Below are positions 1-6,281 of a stretch of DNA of 7,726 bases, piece by piece. A program made the position numbers and the translations under genes. Numbering within the stretch: the stretch's first letter is position 1; each line of letters begins with the position of its first letter. The stretch covers positions 1-7,726 of the forward strand of contig CAMFHW010000186.1 in NCBI GenBank assembly GCA_945952175.1. The letters run 5' to 3'. Origin of the DNA: an uncultured Phenylobacterium sp. (GTDB lineage Bacteria; Pseudomonadota; Alphaproteobacteria; Caulobacterales; Caulobacteraceae). The notes beneath the pieces were generated by a model. That model was not told the origin of the DNA. It did not search any database and was given only the letters and a program-made list of their open reading frames with translations.

Positions 1-70
1 TCCGGATAGGCAGAAGCCCCCTCATCCGGCCTGCCTTCGCAGGCCACCTTCTCCCACGAGGGGAGAAGGG
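1..70. repeat. Double-hairpin intergenic repeat (REP-like), cut by the window edge
   Basis: Two perfect stems lie side by side. The first has 7-bp arms ggcctgc/gcaggcc at 28-34 and 39-45 around a cttc loop. The second has 9-bp arms ccttctccc/gggagaagg at 47-55 and 61-69 around acgag. A further 6-bp pair, ccggat (2-7) with atccgg (24-29), may form an outer stem. From memory, intergenic repeats of this cccctcatccgg / ccttctccc type are scattered through Caulobacter-like genomes, but copy number cannot be checked here. It lies 13 nt past the stop of the DUF2807 gene, so the transcript would carry the hairpins at its 3' end, where they could stabilise the mRNA or help end transcription. There is no T-tract, so I do not call it an intrinsic terminator. 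Confidence 0.7.
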
Positions 71-82
71 AAACCGCCATCG

Positions 83-850
83 TCAGTCCGGCATCCCGGG
101 CTGGCTCACATGGCCGGAGCCGGTGATGTCGGTGGTGAGTTTGGCGGGCTTGGCGGTCAGGTCCACGTCGCCCTGGCCGGAGATGTCGACCTTGACGTTT
201 CCTTTGGGGCCGATCCGGGCGTGGCCGGAACCGGAGATGTCCAGGCGGGCGTCCTGTACGGCCAACTCGGCGAGATCGGCGTCGCCGGATCCGGCGATGT
301 CCAGGCCGACCTCCTTGGCCTCGCCCTTGGCCGAGACGTGGGCGGCGCCCGAGATGTCGAGGCTCAGTTTCGCCTGCTTGTAGTTCTCCAGCACCAGGTT
401 CTGCGAACCCGTCAGGTCGAAGCGGGTCACGCCCGGCGCAGTCATCTCGATCTTCAAGCGCGCATCGTCATAGCCGTGGTCACGATCGAAGGTGATCCGG
501 CCGCCTTCCAGCCGCACCGCGGCGACGGCGTCGGACGGCCCGGCGATGGTGAGCTTGGTCTGCGACCCTTGCGTGTAGACGATGTCCGCCGGGACATCGA
601 CCTCCAGGGTATCGCCGCCCGTCCAGGCCAGGACACGGGTGGCGTGGCCGCCCCAGCTCGGCCCGCCCGCATCGGCCGCGTCGCCGTGATGGCGCTTCGG
701 CGTCCAGTGGAAGCTGCCTTCGTCGCCGTCGTGGATGACCTGCCAGTCGCGGATGAAGAACGGGCCGCCGGCCAGGGAGAAAGCGGCGATCAGGCTGCCG
801 ATGCAGAGCACGAAGCCCACGGCGGCCACGAGAACGAGCGTGCGGACCAT
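83..850 (-). CDS. DUF2807 (GIN-type) membrane-anchored beta-repeat protein
   Basis: Predicted 255-residue envelope protein, last gene of the padR operon. Residues about 3-33 are strongly hydrophobic and act as an uncleaved anchor or signal peptide, which would put the rest in the periplasm. From about residue 75 it matches the DUF2807 pattern, with W..GGD.L.VD.PADI.Y..G near 76-96. Six copies of a (F/L/V/T)-D-(I/L)-(S/T/A)-G-x motif begin at residues 144, 164, 183, 203, 221 and 240, so the period is 18-20 residues, as expected for stacked beta-strands of a solenoid-like fold. No catalytic residues are visible. The ATG start is supported by AGGAGA 6 nt upstream, which overlaps the stop codon of the preceding gene. 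Families of this type accompany PadR and HAAS proteins in many bacteria. The molecular role is unknown; an extracytoplasmic sensing or scaffold role is inference. Confidence 0.85.
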   Translation of the reverse strand: MVRTLVLVAAVGFVLCIGSLIAAFSLAGGPFFIRDWQVIHDGDEGSFHWTPKRHHGDAADAGGPSWGGHATRVLAWTGGDTLEVDVPADIVYTQGSQTKLTIAGPSDAVAAVRLEGGRITFDRDHGYDDARLKIEMTAPGVTRFDLTGSQNLVLENYKQAKLSLDISGAAHVSAKGEAKEVGLDIAGSGDADLAELAVQDARLDISGSGHARIGPKGNVKVDISGQGDVDLTAKPAKLTTDITGSGHVSQPGMPD

Positions 851-855
851 GATCG

Positions 856-861
856 TCTCCT
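856..861 (-). promoter_or_regulatory. Ribosome binding site overlapping the DUF1700 stop codon
   Basis: AGGAGA lies 6 nt before the ATG of the DUF2807 gene and shares its first bases with the TAG stop (860-862) of the upstream gene. Ribosomes ending the DUF1700 frame would therefore reach the start site of the next gene directly, which suggests translational coupling. Confidence 0.7.
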
Positions 862-1411
862 AGCCGAGAGCGGGCTTCAGCAGCCGCATGTGCAGGCGGC
901 CGTACCAGACCAGCGCATTGACGAAGCCGATGCTGGCCAAGGCGGTCAGAGCGCCCATCGAGGCCGAGCCGGCCATCACGCCCAGCGCGGCGAGCATCAC
1001 CGCGGCGACGTCGTTGTGGAAGAACGGCCCCGCCACGAACACCACAGCCCCGCCGCCGAAGCAGACGATCGCGGCGATCGCGAAGCCGAACAGGGTCCCG
1101 GCGACGGCAAGGAAGACCGGCAGAAGCAGCGGCACGTCGACGGCGACCAGCCCGAGAAGCGGGAAGAACGCGGCCGAAGCCGCCGAGCGGTGGCCCTCGG
1201 TCGCCCAGCGCTTCAGCGCGGTCTCGGTGCGCAGCTCGCGCGCCAGACGTGCCGGATCGCCCAGGGCGGCGGCCACTTTGGCCTCGCTCCGGCCGGCGGC
1301 TTCCGCCTCGGCGAAGTGCGCCTCGTAGTCGGCCGTGATGTCGGCGACCGCCTGTTGCGGCAGCCCGCGCAGGCCGTCGCGCAGCCTGTCCATGAAGACC
1401 TGGCGGCTCAT
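860..1411 (-). CDS. HAAS/DUF1700 family integral membrane protein
   Basis: Predicted 183-residue membrane protein. Residues 1-65 form the cytoplasmic helical HAAS/DUF1700 module: F6..RL.DGL..LP at about 6-18, then DYEAHFAEAEAAGRSE at 28-43 and LGDPARLAREL at 50-60, all hallmark positions of the family. Three or four hydrophobic segments follow (about 82-100, 102-129 and 135-170), ending in a short basic cytoplasmic or periplasmic tail. I chose ATG 1411 rather than the longer in-frame start at 1459 because 1411 begins with the family's usual MSRQVFMDRL-like N-terminus, overlaps the PadR stop as ATGA, and has a GGGGG stretch about 5 nt upstream. HAAS proteins are commonly encoded beside PadR regulators and are thought to relay envelope signals, possibly by interacting with the regulator. 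That mechanism is inference here. Confidence 0.85.
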   Translation of the reverse strand: MSRQVFMDRLRDGLRGLPQQAVADITADYEAHFAEAEAAGRSEAKVAAALGDPARLARELRTETALKRWATEGHRSAASAAFFPLLGLVAVDVPLLLPVFLAVAGTLFGFAIAAIVCFGGGAVVFVAGPFFHNDVAAVMLAALGVMAGSASMGALTALASIGFVNALVWYGRLHMRLLKPALG

Positions 1412-1734
1412 TTCGGCCCCCACAGGATTTCGTCGACCGCCTTGGAGAACGCGGTCCACTCGTCCTTCTGCGCGGCGAAGCTCGCCTGGCCGGAGGTGGT
1501 CAGCTTGTAGTATTTGCGCGGCGGTCCCGACGAGCTTTCCACCAGATAGGTGTCGACCAGCCCGTCCGACTGCATGCGCCGCATCAATGGGTAGATGGTG
1601 CCCTCGCCCATATCGATCCCCTTGGCGAGACGACTGGCGATTTCATAGGCGTAGGCGTCGCCACGCGAGAGCAGGGCGAGCACGCAAAGCTCGAGCACCC
1701 CTCTCTTCAGCTGCGCCTGGATCGCTTCCGACAC
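1408..1734 (-). CDS. PadR-family transcriptional regulator
   Basis: A 108-residue winged-helix regulator, the usual size of the short (subfamily-2) PadR proteins. The LKRGVLELCVLALL helix is at 9-22 and AYAYEIASRL at 27-36. The recognition helix EGTIYPLMRRMQSDGLV spans 44-60, and the wing GPPRKYYKLTTSG spans 70-82. The remaining helix (83-105) is the dimerisation region. Translation starts at GTG 1734, with AGGAG 9 nt upstream (1744-1748). It is the first gene of a three-gene operon and its stop overlaps the next start by 4 nt (ATGA). PadR proteins generally repress their own operon and respond to a ligand or partner protein; the repeats just upstream (1768-1818) are the natural candidates for its binding sites. 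The ligand cannot be read from sequence. Confidence 0.93.
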   Translation of the reverse strand: MSEAIQAQLKRGVLELCVLALLSRGDAYAYEIASRLAKGIDMGEGTIYPLMRRMQSDGLVDTYLVESSSGPPRKYYKLTTSGQASFAAQKDEWTAFSKAVDEILWGPK

Positions 1735-1743
1735 GACGTCCCG

Positions 1744-1748
1744 CTCCT
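1744..1748 (-). promoter_or_regulatory. Ribosome binding site of padR-family gene
   Basis: AGGAG lies 9 nt before a GTG codon at 1734-1732. It supports the non-ATG start of the PadR gene, because no in-frame ATG near the family's N-terminus exists. Confidence 0.7.
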
Positions 1749-1761
1749 CTAGAACGCGGAC

Positions 1762-1790
1762 TGTCTATCGCAAGGTACTGAGTGTCGCAA
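1762..1790 (-). promoter_or_regulatory. Candidate promoter of the padR operon
   Basis: On the minus strand TTGCGA (1790-1785) and TAGACA (1767-1762) are separated by exactly 17 nt and lie about 28 nt before the GTG start. The -35 box is a fair match and the -10 box is weak (3 of 6), so this is a placement suggestion. It is supported by the operator-like repeats that straddle it. Confidence 0.35.
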
Positions 1791-1799
1791 GGTACCTTG
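1768..1799. promoter_or_regulatory. Probable PadR operator: direct repeat plus 12-bp palindrome
   Basis: The 11-mer tcgcaaggtac occurs twice in the same direction, at 1768-1778 and 1785-1795, offset by 17 nt. The second copy extends into a perfect 12-bp palindrome, caaggtaccttg (1788-1799). The half-sites also read as inverted GGTAC (1774-1778) / GTACC (1792-1796). Repeats this exact in a short intergenic stretch directly before a PadR gene point to autoregulation. Binding by this PadR protein is inference. Confidence 0.6.
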
Positions 1800-1800
1800 T

Positions 1801-1818
1801 CATGAACAATAGTTCATG
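1801..1818. repeat. Perfect inverted repeat catgaac-aata-gttcatg
   Basis: Two 7-bp arms (1801-1807 and 1812-1818) flank a 4-nt spacer, one base from the caaggtaccttg palindrome. It lies just past the yaaA stop and upstream of the padR gene. The arms are AT-rich and no T-tract follows in the yaaA reading direction, so an upstream operator or a weak hairpin is more likely than an intrinsic terminator. Confidence 0.5.
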
Positions 1819-1835
1819 GGCGTCGCCGGTGAGCA

Positions 1836-2627
1836 TCAGGACTTTTTGGCGCTCACCAGGGGCGGCTGCGGCCGCGAGAACACCCATTCGTCGTCCGACG
1901 AGACGCCGGCCTGGAAACGGTACCCCTCGGCGTCGAACGCCTTGAGGTCGGTGGCCTTCTCGATCCGGTTGTCGATCGCGTAGCGCGCCATCAGGCCGCG
2001 GGCCTTCTTGGCGTAGAAGCTGATCACCTTGGCCTCGCCGTCCTTCTCCTCGAGGAAGCGCAGGTTGACCACCGGCAGCTCCAGGGCCTTCAGGTCGACG
2101 GCGCCGAAATATTCCTGGCTGGCGGCGTTCACCAGGGTCGGGTCCTTGGCGCCGCGCCCGTGGTCGTTCAGCGCCCTGGCGATGCGGTCGCCCCAGAAGG
2201 CGTAGAGGCTCTTGCCGCGCTTGGTCTTGAGCTGGGTCCCCATCTCCAGCCGGTAGGCCTGGATGGCGTCCATCGGCTTCAGGAGGCCATAGAGGCCCGA
2301 CAGGATCCGGATGTGGTCCTGGGCGTAGGCCAGCCCCTTCTTGTCCAGCTCTCGGGCTTTCAGGCCCGAATAGACGTCGCCGTTGAAAGCGAAGGCGGCC
2401 TGCAGGCCGTCCTCCATGGCCGGGTCGAAGGCCTGGAACCGCTCGCGGTTCAGGGTCGCCAGATTGTCCGACAGGTCCATCAGGCTCTTCAGCTGGCGAA
2501 CGCTCAGCTTGCGGGTCACGGTCGACAGCTCGGCGATGTCCTCGGCCATCTCCGGGGTCGTGACGGGCGCGGGCCGGGCGGGCGCGGCGAAGTTCAGCGC
2601 CTTGGCGGGCGAGAGGACGATCAGCAT
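1836..2627 (-). CDS. yaaA: Peroxide stress protein YaaA (DUF328/UPF0246)
   Basis: A 263-residue cytoplasmic protein that aligns by eye over its full length with E. coli YaaA (258 residues). Conserved blocks are MLIVLSPAK at 1-9, FNGDVYSGL at 81-89, LSGLYGLLKPMDAIQAY at 109-125 followed by RLEMG, FYAKKARGLMARY at 204-216 and EGYRF at 234-238. In E. coli the protein limits free intracellular iron during hydrogen peroxide stress under OxyR control, and the fold includes a helix-hairpin-helix that can bind DNA. ATG 2627 matches the conserved N-terminus. Only 6 nt separate it from the stop of the upstream dehydrogenase and there is no good Shine-Dalgarno, so expression probably depends on coupling to that gene. 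It is the last gene of the long operon. No OxyR site can be pointed to. Confidence 0.96.
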   Translation of the reverse strand: MLIVLSPAKALNFAAPARPAPVTTPEMAEDIAELSTVTRKLSVRQLKSLMDLSDNLATLNRERFQAFDPAMEDGLQAAFAFNGDVYSGLKARELDKKGLAYAQDHIRILSGLYGLLKPMDAIQAYRLEMGTQLKTKRGKSLYAFWGDRIARALNDHGRGAKDPTLVNAASQEYFGAVDLKALELPVVNLRFLEEKDGEAKVISFYAKKARGLMARYAIDNRIEKATDLKAFDAEGYRFQAGVSSDDEWVFSRPQPPLVSAKKS

Positions 2628-2633
2628 GGAGGC

Positions 2634-4043
2634 CTAGAACAGGACGCGGGGATTCATGATCCGCTTCGGGTCCAGGCTTTGCCGGATCGCCGACAGCGCC
2701 GCAACCTCGGTCGCGCTCTTATATCGGCGCGCCTCCTCGGTCTTCATCGAGCCCAGCCCATGCTCGGCCGAGATCGAGCCACCGAGCGCCGCGGCGATGT
2801 CGTGCACCATGCGCGAGCCCTCGGTGCGCTTGGCCGAGTGGAGGGCGTCGTCGCCGCCGTCCGGGCGGATCACGTCGTAGTGGATGTTGCCGTCGCCGAC
2901 ATGGCCGAAGGCGGTGATCCGGCAGCCCGGCGCGAAGGCCTCCATGGCCGCCGTGGCCTCGGCGATGAACCGCGCGACCTGGCTGACCGGGACCGAGACG
3001 TCGTGCTTCCAGGTCGCGCCCTCGGGCTTCTGGCCGGGCGACTGGTTCTCGCGGACCGACCAGAAGGCCTGGGCCTGGGCTTCGCTCTGGGCGATGGCGG
3101 CGTCGCGGATCAAGCCGTCCTCCAGCCCCTTGGCCAGCAGGCGCTCCATCGCCGCCTCCGCCGCCCCAGGCTCGCCCGAGGCGAACTCCACCAGCACGTA
3201 CCAGGGATGGACCTCGGCCAGTGGATCGCGCTGGTTCGCGATGTTCTTCAGCACGAACTCGACGCCGCGGCGGCCCATCAGCTCGAAGGCCTCCACCGCC
3301 CCGCCAGCGGTCTCCTTGGCGCGGACCAGCAGCTCGATCGCCACCTCGGGGCTGTCGACCGCGGCGATGGCCGTCGCGCGGCTGGCCAGGATCGGAAACA
3401 GCTTCAGGCTGGCGGCGGTGACCACCCCCAGCGTACCCTCTGCGCCGATCAGCAGTTGCTTGAGATCATAGCCGGTATTGTCCTTGCGCAGCCGCTTCAG
3501 GCCGTTCCAGACCTCGCCATTCGGCAGCACGGCCTCCAGGCCCAGCACCAGGTCGCGGGTCGTCCCGTAGCGCAGCACGGCCGTGCCGCCGGCATTGGTC
3601 GAGACCACCCCGCCGACCGTGGCCGATCCCTCCGACGCGAGGCCCAGCGGGAAGCGCCGGCGCTTGGCCAGGGCCGCCTCGTGCACGGCGGCCAGGGTCA
3701 CGCCGGCCTCGGCCACCACCACGTCGTCGAAGGCGTCGATGTCGCGGATCGCGTTCAGCCGCTCGGTGGAGAGCAGGATCTCACCCATCGGAATCTGGCC
3801 GCCGACCAGACCGGTATTGCCGCCCTGCGGCGTGATCGCCACCCCCGCCTCGGCGCAGATCCCCACCACGGCGGACACGTCGGCGGTGGTTTTCGGCAGG
3901 GCCAGGAAGGGCGTGGTCCCGACCCAGCGGTCGCGCCACTCGATCAGCTTGGGCGCCAGGCGGTCGGGGTCGATACTCCAGCCACCCTCCCCCAGCACGG
4001 CCTTCAGGCGAGAGAGCACATCGGCGGGAACGGGCGCGGTCAT
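2634..4043 (-). CDS. FAD-binding D-2-hydroxyacid dehydrogenase (D-2-hydroxyglutarate/D-lactate type)
   Basis: A 469-residue flavoprotein of the GlcD/DLD/D2HGDH family (PCMH-type FAD domain plus FAD-oxidase C domain). The FAD pyrophosphate loop PQGGNTGLVGGQ is at 72-83, followed by NAGGTAVLRYGTTRDLVLG (150-168) and IGAEGTLGVVT (199-209). Catalytic and metal-site positions known from D-2-hydroxyglutarate dehydrogenase appear conserved: R331 in SVREN, K346 in KHDVSVP, H381 and H388 in GHVGDGNIHYDV, and E427-H428 in AEHGLG. The C-terminus LDPKRIMNPRVL is also typical. It would oxidise a D-2-hydroxyacid and pass electrons to an acceptor such as an electron-transfer flavoprotein or quinone. D-2-hydroxyglutarate is the best guess; D-lactate or a related acid cannot be excluded. 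No signal peptide is seen. ATG 4043 has AGGA 7 nt upstream, and the gap to sua5 is 23 nt. Confidence 0.92.
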   Translation of the reverse strand: MTAPVPADVLSRLKAVLGEGGWSIDPDRLAPKLIEWRDRWVGTTPFLALPKTTADVSAVVGICAEAGVAITPQGGNTGLVGGQIPMGEILLSTERLNAIRDIDAFDDVVVAEAGVTLAAVHEAALAKRRRFPLGLASEGSATVGGVVSTNAGGTAVLRYGTTRDLVLGLEAVLPNGEVWNGLKRLRKDNTGYDLKQLLIGAEGTLGVVTAASLKLFPILASRATAIAAVDSPEVAIELLVRAKETAGGAVEAFELMGRRGVEFVLKNIANQRDPLAEVHPWYVLVEFASGEPGAAEAAMERLLAKGLEDGLIRDAAIAQSEAQAQAFWSVRENQSPGQKPEGATWKHDVSVPVSQVARFIAEATAAMEAFAPGCRITAFGHVGDGNIHYDVIRPDGGDDALHSAKRTEGSRMVHDIAAALGGSISAEHGLGSMKTEEARRYKSATEVAALSAIRQSLDPKRIMNPRVLF

Positions 4044-4066
4044 GGGCCGATCCTAGACCCGCGCGG

Positions 4067-5041
4067 TCAGCCGACAAACCCCGCCGCGCGGCGCAAACGG
4101 TCGTTGATCGCCTCGCCCAGCCCCGCCTCGGGGATCGGCGCCACGGCGATGGCCTTCGGCCCCGTACGGTCGGCCGCGCGGAGGTGGGCGAACAGGTGGG
4201 CGGCGGCCTCGGCGAGATCGCCGCGCGGGCTGAGGTTCCACACGCCCGGCCCTTCTGGATGGGGCCCGAAGGCCAGATAAGCCTCGCCGGTCGCGGGTTC
4301 GGCCGCGTCCAGCCGCACCGGCGACTGCGGCGCATAGTGCCGGGCCAGCCGCCCCGGCGAGCGCTTCGCATCGGCCTCCGCCTCGGCCAGCGGCCCGATC
4401 AGGGCCTCGATCGCCTCGCGGGTCACCGCCCCGGGGCGCAACAGGCGCGGCTGGTCCAGAAGGGCGACCACCGTCGATTCCAACCCCACCTCGCACGGTC
4501 CGCCATCCAGCGCGGCCGCGGCCTTGTCGCCAGTCTCCTCGACCGCGTCGGCATAGGTCGTCGGGCTCGGCCGGCCCGAGCGGTTGGCGGACGGCGCCAC
4601 GACTGGTCCGCCGAAGCCGCTCAGCAGCGCGCGCGCCAGCGGATGCGCCGGAACCCGCACCGCCACGGTGTCCAGCCCGGCCCGTGCCAGGTCGCAGACC
4701 ACGCCGTCCGGCCGCACCGGCAGGACCAGGGTCAGGGGGCCAGGCCAGAAGGCGGCCGCGAGCTTCCGCGCACGGTCGTCGAAGACAGCGATCCTCTCGG
4801 CGGCCGCGAGGTCGGCGACGTGGCTGATCAGCGGATTGAAGCGCGGCCGGCCCTTGGCCTCGTAGATGGCGGCCACGGCGGCGGGCTTGGCCGCGTCGCC
4901 GGCCAGGCCATAGACCGTCTCGGTCGGCAGGATGACGAGGCGGCCCGCGCGCAGGGCCGCGGCGGCGGCCTCTACCGCCGCGTCGCGGTGATCTGCACGC
5001 TCACCTGCACCTTGCCCGGAATCTGGTCTGTCGCCTGCCAA
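4067..5041 (-). CDS. L-threonylcarbamoyladenylate synthase, Sua5 type
   Basis: Makes threonylcarbamoyl-AMP from threonine, bicarbonate and ATP, the first step of the t6A37 modification of ANN-decoding tRNAs. It is the long, two-domain Sua5 form (324 residues), not the short TsaC. The YrdC-like domain carries LPTETVYGLAGDA at 38-50, KGRPRFNPL at 63-71, FWPGPLTLVL at 98-107, VVAPSANRSGRPSPT at 147-161 and GLESTVV at 186-192. The linker SPGRLARHYAPQSPVRL (228-244) and a C-terminal Sua5 domain ending in IPEAGLGEAINDRLRRA follow. The only standard start that preserves the first helix is TTG 5041, which overlaps the upstream gene by 70 nt. The Shine-Dalgarno there is weak (GGGA 8 nt upstream), so the exact start is uncertain. 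The product is cytoplasmic and normally essential; its place among redox genes is probably fortuitous. Confidence 0.94.
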   Translation of the reverse strand: MAGDRPDSGQGAGERADHRDAAVEAAAAALRAGRLVILPTETVYGLAGDAAKPAAVAAIYEAKGRPRFNPLISHVADLAAAERIAVFDDRARKLAAAFWPGPLTLVLPVRPDGVVCDLARAGLDTVAVRVPAHPLARALLSGFGGPVVAPSANRSGRPSPTTYADAVEETGDKAAAALDGGPCEVGLESTVVALLDQPRLLRPGAVTREAIEALIGPLAEAEADAKRSPGRLARHYAPQSPVRLDAAEPATGEAYLAFGPHPEGPGVWNLSPRGDLAEAAAHLFAHLRAADRTGPKAIAVAPIPEAGLGEAINDRLRRAAGFVG

Positions 5042-6279
5042 TCGCCCTGTCCCACGCCGAAGGCCGTGCGGTCGAGGCTCGTTACACCGCTCATGCGCGC
5101 CTTGTCTGCGTCGATCTTCAGGCGGAACGGCAGGTCGACCGGCTTGGTCACCCCGCGCAGGGTGAGCTTGCCGTGGGCGACGAAGCGGCCCTCGCCGGCC
5201 GGTTCGAAGCGGTCGGCGACGAAGGTGGCCTTGGGGTGGTTGGCCGCGTCAAACCAGTCGGCGGTTGGCAGCGATTGGTCGCGCTGGGCGTCGCCGGTAT
5301 TGGCCGAGGCGAGATCGATCGAGACGCTGACCTTGGATTTGTCGAGCGCGTCCGGGGCGAACAGGATGTCGGCCGTCCACTTGTCGAACCGGCCCTGGAT
5401 CGCCTGGCCGCTCCAGGAGGTGGCGAAGCCGACGCTCGAACCCTTGCCGACGGCCCAGTGGCTTGGGCCGATGGGCGCGGTCGTCAAGGGCGGAGCAGAT
5501 GCGGCCGCTGGCGCGGGGGCCTCGGGGCTCGCCACGGGCGCGGCGGCCGGCGCGGCGTGATCCCCGTGGTCCTCATGATCGTCTTCCATGGCGGCCGCAG
5601 GCGGGGCGAGCGGCGCGGCCGCCGGCAGCGGCGGGCGGATCAGCTCGCCGGCCGCGATCACGCCGAGGCCCGCCAGGCCGACCACCAGCAGGCGCGGATC
5701 GAACCAGGCCCCGGGCTTCGCCCCCGGCGCCATGCGCGCCAGGATCGGCATGTCGCGGTCCAGCAGCTGGTGCTTCAGGGCGCCGGCCACGTGCAGGGCC
5801 ACCAGGGCGTAGGCGCCATAGGCCAGCCACTCGTGGCTCTCATGGCCGAACGATCGCCAGGGCGCCTTGGCCGCCGCCGGCAGGTCGGCGATCGGCAGGT
5901 GCGGCCAGGGGATCACCCCATAGAGCAGGGTCGGGATCTGGATGCGGCTGGCCGAGACCATGATCCAGCCGGTGATCGGCATGCCGATCATGATCACATA
6001 GAGCAGGACATGGACGGCCTTCGAGAGCGCCCGCTCCCAGGTCGCGAGGCGCGCGGGCTCCGGCGGCGGCGGGTTCATCAGCCGCCAGGCCAGGCGCGCC
6101 AGGCTGAGCAGCAGCACCGTGATCCCCACCGACTTGTGCAGCTGGGTCAGCGCGAAGCCGAGCGGGGTCTTCAGGTCGTGCATCCGCCAGGCGATCAGCA
6201 CCTGGAAGACGATGGCCGCGGCGATCGCCCAGTGCAGGACGATGGCGACGGTGGAATAGCGGGACGCGGAACGGGCCAT
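4972..6279 (-). CDS. Cytochrome b561 - YceI fusion protein
   Basis: A 435-residue inner-membrane protein. The N-terminal half is a four-helix cytochrome b561 of the CybB/YceJ type with likely haem ligands H16, H48, H149 and H163; the 14-residue spacing of the last pair equals that of E. coli CybB H137/H151. A fifth hydrophobic segment (196-214) follows. Next comes an Ala/Pro-rich linker (215-270) holding MEDDHEDHGDH (231-241), then a YceI domain from about 272 to 432 with LTLRGVTKPVDLPF (372-385). The fifth segment should place the YceI domain in the periplasm. YceI barrels bind polyisoprenoid or quinone-like lipids, and E. coli has b561 (yceJ) and yceI as neighbours, so the fusion joins a known pair. 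ATG 6279 is preferred over GTG 6285 because it keeps the MARSxxRYS start and lies 5 nt after GAAGAAG; GTG would give a GTGA overlap with the upstream gene. Confidence 0.92.
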   Translation of the reverse strand: MARSASRYSTVAIVLHWAIAAAIVFQVLIAWRMHDLKTPLGFALTQLHKSVGITVLLLSLARLAWRLMNPPPPEPARLATWERALSKAVHVLLYVIMIGMPITGWIMVSASRIQIPTLLYGVIPWPHLPIADLPAAAKAPWRSFGHESHEWLAYGAYALVALHVAGALKHQLLDRDMPILARMAPGAKPGAWFDPRLLVVGLAGLGVIAAGELIRPPLPAAAPLAPPAAAMEDDHEDHGDHAAPAAAPVASPEAPAPAAASAPPLTTAPIGPSHWAVGKGSSVGFATSWSGQAIQGRFDKWTADILFAPDALDKSKVSVSIDLASANTGDAQRDQSLPTADWFDAANHPKATFVADRFEPAGEGRFVAHGKLTLRGVTKPVDLPFRLKIDADKARMSGVTSLDRTAFGVGQGDWQATDQIPGKVQVSVQITATRR

Positions 6280-6281
6280 GC

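Noticed and set aside
1412..1459. N-terminal extension of the DUF1700 protein to a start at 1459
   Set aside because: It would overlap padR by 52 nt and add 16 unrelated residues before the conserved N-terminus. The ATGA overlap at 1408-1411 is the better start.
110..1510. Plus-strand open frame of 466 codons opposite the padR operon
   Set aside because: It spans three well-supported minus-strand genes, reads as low-complexity G/A/R/H-rich protein with no recognisable domain, and is the usual antisense shadow of GC-rich third positions.
1828..1857. Inverted repeat ggtgagc / gctcacc at the end of yaaA as a terminator
   Set aside because: The arms are 7 bp with a 16-nt loop, the stem includes coding sequence and the stop codon, and no T-tract follows in the reading direction.
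2160..4280. Plus-strand open frame of 706 codons opposite yaaA and the FAD dehydrogenase
   Set aside because: It is very long, but it is antisense to two conserved enzymes, crosses gene borders, and its translation (runs of H, R, G, Q, L) matches no known family. The length follows from codon bias on the other strand.
4184..5560. Plus-strand open frame of 458 codons opposite sua5
   Set aside because: It is antisense to Sua5 and the YceI domain and its composition shows no sign of a real protein.
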